DNA from: an uncultured Pseudokineococcus sp.
GTDB lineage: Bacteria > Actinomycetota > Actinomycetes > Actinomycetales > Quadrisphaeraceae
DNA: 64,000 nucleotides
Assembly: GCF_947499845.1 (NCBI RefSeq)
Contig: NZ_CANMPM010000007.1
Coordinates: forward strand, 1-64,000
Direction: 5' to 3'
The notes beneath the pieces are model-generated. The model saw only the letters and a list, made by a program, of their open reading frames with translations. It was not told where the DNA came from and searched no databases. Below, piece by piece: positions 58,366 through 64,000 of this stretch (position 1 is the first letter of the stretch; each line of letters begins with the position of its first letter). A program made the position numbers and the translations under genes.

Positions 58366-59025
58366 TCAGGCGGTGACCGCCGGCGAGGTCCGACTGAAGA
58401 CCTTCGGGGTCTCCCAGGTGGTGACCCGGAAGCTGGCGCGGCCCGGGGACCGCGTGGGGACGTCGACGCATCCACCGCGGCCGGTCGTCGTGGTCGCGAG
58501 GTACTGCCAGGACCGTCCATCGCCGTCGAGCTTCTGCACCGTGACGCGGTGGCCGGCCCAGGCGACGAAGGCGTCCCGCATCCCGTTGTACTGGGTGGCG
58601 CACGCGGTGAGCTGCACCGTGGTGCCTGACCTCTTCGCCGTCAGTCTCGCTCGGGAGCCGTACTTGAGCACCGTGCTGTCGTAGACCGACTCGCTGGTCT
58701 CGCCGTCGCGGGTCCGGTAGACGCCTGGGGGCATCTCGCCCAGGACCAGCCACGACGAGACCGTCTCGTCGTCCTGGGGGAAGTACTCGAGGAAGTCGTC
58801 GAAGCCGTCGGGGCCGTAGATGTCGAAAGCCGCGTACTCGGGTGCGCAGGTGTCGACGAGGGGGACGTCGACGACCTGCCACTCGCGGTCGATGCTCACC
58901 CGTGCCGGCAGGTCCGCCTTCGTCGTGCACGACTGCGGCTCGGCGCTGGCGGGGACAGGCACCAGGACGATGCTCGCGGCGCTCAACGCAGCGACGACGG
59001 TCTTCGCTGCTCGGGTTCTGGCCAT
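58366..59025 (-). CDS. Secreted protein of unknown function, paralogue of 56547-57287
   Basis: A 219-residue exported protein. A signal peptide MARTRAAKTVVAALSAASIV with the cleavage region PASAEP (about residues 1-30) is followed by a beta-rich domain with four to five cysteines (SCTTKAD, VDTCAPEY, LTACATQY, GGCVDVPT), probably disulfide-bonded. The C-terminal block VTVQKLDGDGRSWQYLATTT is shared with the other secreted protein. GAGGAG lies about 9 nt before the ATG. No known enzyme motif is seen. Its link to surface rhamnose polymers is suggested only by location. Confidence 0.7.
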   Translation of the reverse strand: MARTRAAKTVVAALSAASIVLVPVPASAEPQSCTTKADLPARVSIDREWQVVDVPLVDTCAPEYAAFDIYGPDGFDDFLEYFPQDDETVSSWLVLGEMPPGVYRTRDGETSESVYDSTVLKYGSRARLTAKRSGTTVQLTACATQYNGMRDAFVAWAGHRVTVQKLDGDGRSWQYLATTTTGRGGCVDVPTRSPGRASFRVTTWETPKVFSRTSPAVTA

Positions 59026-59357
59026 GTCGGTGGTTCTCCTCGGCAGGGCGCCGGCCGTCACGCTGCGGCCGCCGCAGCGGTGCCTCCGGGTGCCCGGACG
59101 CGCTGCCGAGCGTGGGCCGTGGGGGCCCGCGTCCGGGAGCGTTGCGACGGGACGCCACTCGATCGGAGCAACCCCGCGGCAGTGACGTCGTCCGGTCCTC
59201 ACCCGGGTCTCGACGGCCGCATCCGCCGGTCCCACCGGCGGCCACCCTCCCTGCACACCCGACCGAGGCGTCGGGCAGCCCTTCGATCCGGAGGATGCGC
59301 CCACGGCGAGGGGCCCCTACCGTGCCGGCGCGGTCCAGCGCTGGCGCAGGACGCAGG
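59026..59357. other. 332-bp spacer between a secreted-protein gene and the GH3 gene
   Basis: The only structure seen is a hairpin at 59223-59241 (CCGCCGGT, 3-nt loop, ACCGGCGG), about 120 bp beyond the GH3 stop. No ORF with typical codon use is visible. Confidence 0.4.
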
Positions 59358-60447
59358 TCAGACCCCCGCCAGGCCGATCTTCGCCTTCAGCGCCATCACG
59401 CGGCCGGCCGAGGCCCGCACGAGCCCCTGGAAGGTGCTGCTCCGTCGCGCGGCTGCCAGGAGGGCGTCCCGCATCTCCGGGAGGTCGCGCGTCGAGAGGG
59501 TGAGGAGCAGGTCCCCTCCTGCTTCGACGAACTGCACCGCGCGGTCCGCGGGCGGGAGGTACCTGACGGCGGCGGCGTTGCCGAGATCGTCCGACATGAC
59601 GACGCCGCGGAAGCCGACCCCCCCGGCGTAGGAGGTCTCTGACGACGACGCTCGAGCGGAAGGCCTGGCGGCCAGGGTCGATGCGCGAGTAGATGGCACT
59701 GGAGACCATGATCGTGCCTGCACCGGCCAGGACGGGGGCGAACCACGGGGAGAGGGTCGACGAGCTCTTCTCGGTCACGTCGTCCGTGGCGAGGTACGTG
59801 GTGTCCGTGTTGGCCGACGTCCGCCCCAGCCCGGGGAAGTGCTTGAGCACCGACTGCATGCCCGCGCTCCGGGCCCCTCGCACCCAGGCCGCAGAGGCGG
59901 CTGCGACGCTCTGCCCGGTGGAGCCGAACTGGCGGTCGTACCGACCGATCGGGGGGTTGGACGACCGCCGGTCGTACGGTACGACGTCCGTCACGGGGGC
60001 GAGGTTGGTGGTGAAGCCGCTCCGGCGCAGCTGGCGGCTCCAGACAGCAGCGCGCCGCTCGATCTCCCCGAGCGGCTCGCGCCCTTGCCGCAGCGCGCTG
60101 GGGATGTCGGAGATGCCGGGCCCCCGCAGGCCCTGCACCGCGCCCCCCTCCTGGTCGAGGGCGATGAACGAGCCGACTCCGCCCGTCGCGGCCGCCGTGG
60201 TCTGCTGCTGGACCCTCGCGTTGTCGGACGCCAGGGCGGCTGATCCGTCGTCGCACCGGCCCGCCCAGAAGATCGTGCCAACGCCGTACCGGGCGATGAG
60301 GTCGGACGCGGTCCCGACGTCGCGGAAGGGGACGCCGACGGCGAGCATCTGACCGACGAGGTGGGGGAGATCCAGGCGGTCGGCCACGCTCGCCGCCGCC
60401 TCGACGGGGGCCGCGGACGTGGCGGCCAGGACCGGGAGGGCCATCAC
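59358..60447 (-). pseudogene. Glycoside hydrolase family 3 gene with frameshift at a G7 tract
   Basis: A beta-N-acetylhexosaminidase (NagZ/LpqI-like) frame. The first part (60447 to about 59625) encodes DLPHLVGQMLAVGVPFRD, ALDQEGGAVQGLRG, SVLKHFPGLGRTSANTDTTY and AIYSRIDPGRQAF; then the frame shifts, and the true end (GVGFRGVVMSDDLGNAAAVR onwards) continues in another frame to 59358. The junction is a run of seven G (C on the plus strand, 59618-59624); six would restore one protein of about 360 residues. The start is also odd: a Tat-like TLTRRQVMALPVLAATSAA has no start codon before the upstream TAA, leaving only GTG/ATG inside it. It may be a decaying gene, a phase-variable gene or a sequencing error. 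Confidence 0.8.
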
Positions 60448-60547
60448 CTGCCTGCGCGTAAGGGTCTCTCTACGACGTTACGGCCGGTCGCGGGCCCCGG
60501 CCAGGACGGGCCGGGTGGCGGTGGGCTGCGCCTCGGCAGGGAGCCCC

Positions 60548-60553
60548 TAGGCT
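60548..60553 (+). promoter_or_regulatory. Leaderless -10 hexamer TAGGCT for the glycosyltransferase gene
   Basis: TAGGCT lies 6 nt before GTG 60560. Confidence 0.5.
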
Positions 60554-60559
60554 CCGGCG

Positions 60560-61702
60560 GTGCAACCGCCGTCCCGCGTCCTGCTCGTCAGCTCCAACGG
60601 CTCGGGGATGGGGCACCTGACCCGGCTCGTCGCCATGGGGCGGCGCGCCTCCCCCGGGACGGACGTCCACGTGCTGTCGATGTCGTCCGCGGTCCCGCTC
60701 GCCGCCGGGGACCTCCCGTACCAGTACGTCCCGAGCGCCGACGACCTCGGCATCAGGCCGCGCCGCTGGAACCCCGTGCTGCGCCGCCGCCTCGGCGAGG
60801 CGGTCGAGCGCCTGCGCCCGTCGGTGCTCGTCTTCGACGGCACGTACCCGTACCGGGCCGTCGCGGAGATGGGCGAGCGGTACCCGCGCGTGCGCCGCGT
60901 GTGGTCGCGCCGGCCCATGTGGAGGCCGGGGCTCGGGGCGGCTCAGCTGCGCCTGTCCCGTCGCTTCGACCTCGTGCTCGAGCCGGGGGAGCTGGCCGCG
61001 CGCTTGGACAGCGGGCTCACCGCGTCGCGCGGCGACGCCCTGCCGGTGCGCCCGATCACCCTCCTGGACCCGCCGGACCTCCTCGACGCCCGAGCGGCGA
61101 GGCGGGCGCTCGACCTCGAGCAGGGCGTCCCAACGGCCCTCGTCACGCTGGGTGCGGGTGGCTGGCAGGACGTCGACACGGACCTGGGGAGGGTCGTCAG
61201 CGGGCTGCGCCGACAGGTACCCGACGTCCAGGTGTGCCTCGTCCGGCCCTCCATCGCCCGGTCGGACGCCGACCCGGGGGAGGGCGTGCGCTCGGTGAGC
61301 GCCTACCCGCTGAGCCGGTACCTGCGGGCCTTCGACCTCGTCGTGACCGCCGCCGGCTACAACACCTTCCACGAGACGGTGGCCTTCGCCCGGGCCGGCG
61401 CCTTCGTGGGGGTGCGGGCCCAGCTCGACGACCAGCCCCGCCGGGCCCGGTGGGCCGAGGAGGAGGGCGTGGGCGTGGACCTCCACCCGCAGGAGCCCGC
61501 GTCCCTCGAGCGCGCCGCGAGGCTGCTCGCCGACACGGGAGCGCGCGCGAGCGCCGAGGGACGGTGCCGGATGCTCTGGCCCGGCAACGGCGCCGCTGAG
61601 GCGATGGCCGTCGTGGAGGCCCTGGGCGCCGGTGCGGCGGTCGGGGAGCTGGGGGCCGTTCGCGACGCGGTCCGCGCCGCAGCGGCGGAGGGGGTGGCGT
61701 GA
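60560..61702 (+). CDS. GT-B glycosyltransferase (MurG/family 28-like)
   Basis: A 380-residue glycosyltransferase with two Rossmann-like domains. The N-terminal VLLVSSNGSGMGHLTRLVAM is the acceptor-side glycine loop; the C-terminal SAYPLSRYLRAFDLVVTAAG followed by YNTFHETVAFARAGAFV is the donor-sugar binding part as in family 28 enzymes. The donor and acceptor are unknown; the location suggests surface-polymer assembly. GTG 60560 has TAGGCT 6 nt upstream. The stop overlaps the next gene by GTGA. Confidence 0.82.
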   Translation: MQPPSRVLLVSSNGSGMGHLTRLVAMGRRASPGTDVHVLSMSSAVPLAAGDLPYQYVPSADDLGIRPRRWNPVLRRRLGEAVERLRPSVLVFDGTYPYRAVAEMGERYPRVRRVWSRRPMWRPGLGAAQLRLSRRFDLVLEPGELAARLDSGLTASRGDALPVRPITLLDPPDLLDARAARRALDLEQGVPTALVTLGAGGWQDVDTDLGRVVSGLRRQVPDVQVCLVRPSIARSDADPGEGVRSVSAYPLSRYLRAFDLVVTAAGYNTFHETVAFARAGAFVGVRAQLDDQPRRARWAEEEGVGVDLHPQEPASLERAARLLADTGARASAEGRCRMLWPGNGAAEAMAVVEALGAGAAVGELGAVRDAVRAAAAEGVA

Positions 61703-62199
61703 GCGCGGTCGCGGTCGTCCGGGCCCACGTCGGTCGCGCCCTGGACCCCGTCGTCGCCGCCCTCGCCCGGCTCGGCGGCGGGGCGCCGCCCGGCCTCCGC
61801 CGGGGTGCCGGGGCGGCCCCGGCGGACGTGGCGGTCGTCGTCGTGCACCTGCGCGCGGGCGCCGAGGAGGACGCCGACGGCGTGCTCGCGGCCGTCACCG
61901 CGGCGCGGCGCGCGGGCGAGACCTTCACGCCCGTGCTGCTGCTCGAGCGCCCGGCCCTGGCGCCCTACCGGCGGGCGGGGTACGCCGTCGAGCTCGTCGG
62001 CCCCCAGGGGGTGGCCGCCGCGCGCGAGGAGGCGGTGAGGACCTACGCGGCCGTGGCCGTGGTCGAGGTGTCACCGTGCGACGTCGAGAGTCCCGGCGAC
62101 CTCGTTGACAGACTGCTGGGCTCGGTGCCCCCGCCCTCGACGGGGCCGGTGGCCGCCGTGCGGCGCGCCGCCAGGGCGGTGGAGCGGCTGCTGCCCTGA
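61699..62199 (+). CDS. Hypothetical protein coupled to the GT-B glycosyltransferase
   Basis: A 166-residue protein without clear family. A short N-terminal helix leads to VAVVVVHLRAGAEEDADGVL, then TPVLLLERPALAPYRRAGYAVEL, which looks like an alternating beta-alpha Rossmann half-domain, and ends in the basic helix AVRRAARAVERLLP. It overlaps the glycosyltransferase stop by GTGA and is convergent with rmlA. It may be an accessory subunit of the enzyme before it, but this is inference. Confidence 0.6.
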   Translation: MSAVAVVRAHVGRALDPVVAALARLGGGAPPGLRRGAGAAPADVAVVVVHLRAGAEEDADGVLAAVTAARRAGETFTPVLLLERPALAPYRRAGYAVELVGPQGVAAAREEAVRTYAAVAVVEVSPCDVESPGDLVDRLLGSVPPPSTGPVAAVRRAARAVERLLP

Positions 62200-62240
62200 C
62201 GGCACAGCCGGCCGGCGCCGACCCGGACGGCGGGCGGACC

Positions 62241-63110
62241 TCAGCGGCGGCCCTCCAGCAGTCCCAGGAGGTACTCCCCGTACCCGCTCTTGCGCAAGGG
62301 CTCCGCCAGCGCGGCCAGCCGCGCGTCGTCGATCCAGCCCTCGCGCCAGGCGATCTCCTCGATGCACCCGATCTTGTAGCCCTGGCGCGCCTCGACGACC
62401 TGGACGAACTCCGAGGCCGCCATCATGTCGTCGACGGTCCCGGTGTCGAGCCACGCCGTCCCCCGCTCCAGCACGGAGACGGTGAGGTCGCCGCGCCGCA
62501 GGTAGGCGTCGTTGACGGCGGTGATCTCCAGCTCGCCGCGGGCGCTCGGCCGGATGGCGCCGGCGATGCCCACGACGTCCGCGTCGTAGAAGTACAGGCC
62601 GGGGACCGCGAACGAGCTCTTGGGCTCCTGCGGCTTCTCCTCGAGGGACAGCACGTGCCCGTCCTCGGCGAACTCGACGACGCCGTAGGCCCGGGGGTTG
62701 CTCACGTGGTAGGCGAAGACGTGCCCGCCGCGGACGTCCGTGAGGCGCTTGAGCGCCGTGCCGAGGCCCGTGCCGTAGAAGATGTTGTCGCCCAGGACGA
62801 GGGCCACGGGCTGGTCGCCGATGAAGTCGGCGCCGATGAGGAAGGCCTGGGCGAGGCCCTCCGGCCTCGGCTGGACCGCGTAGGAGATCTCCATGCCGAG
62901 CTCCGAGCCGTCTCCGAGGAGGCGGCGGAAGGAGTCGGAGTCCTCCGGCGTCGTGATGACGAGCACCTCGCGGATCCCCGCCATCATCAGCGTGGACAGC
63001 GGGTAGTAGATCATCGGCTTGTCGAACACCGGCATCAGCTGCTTGCTGATGGCGCGGGTGATGGGCCACAGGCGCGTGCCGGTGCCGCCGGCCAGGATGA
63101 TCCCTCGCAT
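62241..63110 (-). CDS. rmlA: Glucose-1-phosphate thymidylyltransferase
   Basis: A 289-residue nucleotidyltransferase making dTDP-glucose, the first step to dTDP-rhamnose. [70 protein letters not shown] and [19 protein letters not shown] are diagnostic. It shares a divergent promoter with the last glycosyltransferase: the two -10 hexamers overlap in the middle. The position near the LCP and rmlC/D genes mirrors other actinobacteria. Confidence 0.95.
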   Translation of the reverse strand: MRGIILAGGTGTRLWPITRAISKQLMPVFDKPMIYYPLSTLMMAGIREVLVITTPEDSDSFRRLLGDGSELGMEISYAVQPRPEGLAQAFLIGADFIGDQPVALVLGDNIFYGTGLGTALKRLTDVRGGHVFAYHVSNPRAYGVVEFAEDGHVLSLEEKPQEPKSSFAVPGLYFYDADVVGIAGAIRPSARGELEITAVNDAYLRRGDLTVSVLERGTAWLDTGTVDDMMAASEFVQVVEARQGYKIGCIEEIAWREGWIDDARLAALAEPLRKSGYGEYLLGLLEGRR

Positions 63111-63118
63111 GGTCGCGG

Positions 63119-63128
63119 ACGCTACCGT
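63119..63128. promoter_or_regulatory. Overlapping divergent -10 elements of rmlA and the GT2 gene
   Basis: ACGCTACCGT contains TAGCGT on the minus strand (63119-63124, 8 nt before the rmlA ATG) and TACCGT on the plus strand (63123-63128, 10 nt before ATG 63139). They share two bases, so both polymerases could not be bound at once. Confidence 0.5.
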
Positions 63129-63138
63129 GGCGCCCGCC

Positions 63139-64000
63139 ATGAGCCAGGACGACACCGCCGCCGCGCCCGGCACCCCGGCGCCCCCGGTCTCCGTCGTCAT
63201 GACGGTGCTCGACGAGGCGCGCCACCTCGAGGAGAGCGTGCGCTGCTCGCTGGGCCAGGAGTACGACGGCGAGCTGGAGGTCGTCGTGGCCGTCGGTCGA
63301 AGCGCCGACGGGACGCGCGAGGTCGCCGACCGGCTCGCGGCCTCCTCCGGGGGCCGTGTCGTCGTCGTCGACAACCCCGACCCGCGCGGCGCCACGCCCG
63401 CCGGCCTGAACGCCGCCGTGGCGGCCGCGCGGCACGACGTCCTCGTCCGCGTCGACGGCCACTCGATGCTGCCGCCGGGGTACGTGGCCACGGCTGTCGA
63501 GGCGCTGGTGGCCACGGGAGCCGACAACGTCGGAGGCCTGATGGCCGCCGAGGGGAGCACGCCCTTCGAGCGCGTCGTCGCCCGCGCCATGACGACGAAG
63601 CTCGGCGTCGGCAGCGCCCCCTTCCACACGGGGGGCTCCGCGGGACCGGCCGACTCGGTCTACCTGGGCGTCTTCCGCCGGGACGCGCTCGAGCGTGTCG
63701 GCGGCTACGACGAGCACTACCTGCGCGCCCAGGACTGGGAGCTCAACCACCGGCTGCGCGCCACGGGCGGCCTCGTGTGGTTCGACCCGCGGCTCGAGGT
63801 GGCCTACCGCCCCCGGTCGACGCCCGAGGCCCTGGCGCGGCAGTACTTCCACTACGGCCGGTGGCGCCGCGCCATCGTGCGGCGTGACGCCAGCACCGTG
63901 TCGCCGCGCTACCTCGCCCCGCCCGCCGCCGTCCTCGGAGCGGGGGCCGGTGCGCTCGTCGGGCTGCGGTGGCGTCCGGCGCTGCTCCTCCCGGGCGGGT
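63139..64000 (+). CDS. Family 2 glycosyltransferase, ExoA-like (partial, runs off the window)
   Basis: The open frame from ATG 63139 continues to the window end without a stop; 287 residues are visible. [58 protein letters not shown] (DxD-like DGH) and the later [20 protein letters not shown] with [18 protein letters not shown] match the succinoglycan ExoA-type of glycosyltransferase, followed by the start of a hydrophobic segment. It is probably one of several enzymes building a surface polysaccharide with the rml products. The 3' end and any following genes are outside. Confidence 0.85.
   Translation, partial: MSQDDTAAAPGTPAPPVSVVMTVLDEARHLEESVRCSLGQEYDGELEVVVAVGRSADGTREVADRLAASSGGRVVVVDNPDPRGATPAGLNAAVAAARHDVLVRVDGHSMLPPGYVATAVEALVATGADNVGGLMAAEGSTPFERVVARAMTTKLGVGSAPFHTGGSAGPADSVYLGVFRRDALERVGGYDEHYLRAQDWELNHRLRATGGLVWFDPRLEVAYRPRSTPEALARQYFHYGRWRRAIVRRDASTVSPRYLAPPAAVLGAGAGALVGLRWRPALLLPGG

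Overview
The window is a chromosomal segment of a very high-GC actinobacterium. The evidence is the almost uniform G/C at third codon positions, frequent GTG starts, 4-bp GTGA/ATGA gene overlaps, a class II DAHP synthase, ThyX, a PASTA-domain kinase, LpdA, AccA3/AccD5/AccE and an LCP/rhamnose block. Gene order resembles two mycobacterial neighbourhoods known from M. tuberculosis: aroG-pknL-Rv2175c-idsA2-metF, and the stretch from the rml/LCP genes through purE/purK, birA, accD5, maf, accA3 and lpdA to the nucleoside salvage genes. A pigmented relative of Kineosporiales-type actinobacteria is plausible, but the taxon is inferred and not proven.

Layout. 1-8545: membrane protein, HAD phosphatase, ThyX, AroG, threonine aldolase, molybdopterin oxidoreductase and the PknL-type kinase. 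8546-11308: LysM/transglycosylase with a phased TGTGAC array at its promoter, then an Rv2175c-like DNA-binding protein. 11507-15316: CrtB, CrtI and GGPP synthase. 15450-20291: MetF, a CDP-alcohol phosphotransferase, an acyltransferase and a DEAD-box helicase. 20571-25573: second carotenoid block (CrtI/CrtD-like oxidoreductase, lipoprotein, CruG-like glycosyltransferase, CruF-like hydratase, CrtA-like monooxygenase). 25639-33713: nucleoside salvage (deoC, add, phosphosugar mutase, punA) with small neighbours. 33842-47971: lpdA, a DUF559-type nuclease-like gene, accA3, maf, a DAACS symporter, a DUF885 protein, pspA, a TPM protein, accE and accD5. 48118-53652: birA, adenylate cyclase, Dpm/GtrA pair, purK and purE. 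53674-64000: LCP protein, rmlC, rmlD, rmlA, two related secreted proteins, a broken GH3 gene and surface-polysaccharide glycosyltransferases; the last gene runs off the edge.

Two global signals stand out. First, about twenty genes have a TAnnnT (or CAnnnT) hexamer only 6-8 nt before the start codon, which indicates widespread leaderless transcription. Second, seven intergenic tandem arrays of three sequence families all share a period of 41 bp, carry short hairpins in each unit, and sit directly at the stop codon of a leftward gene. A PD-(D/E)XK-like (DUF559) gene is bracketed by two of these arrays in inverted orientation. No rRNA, tRNA, CRISPR array, prophage or IS transposase was recognised.
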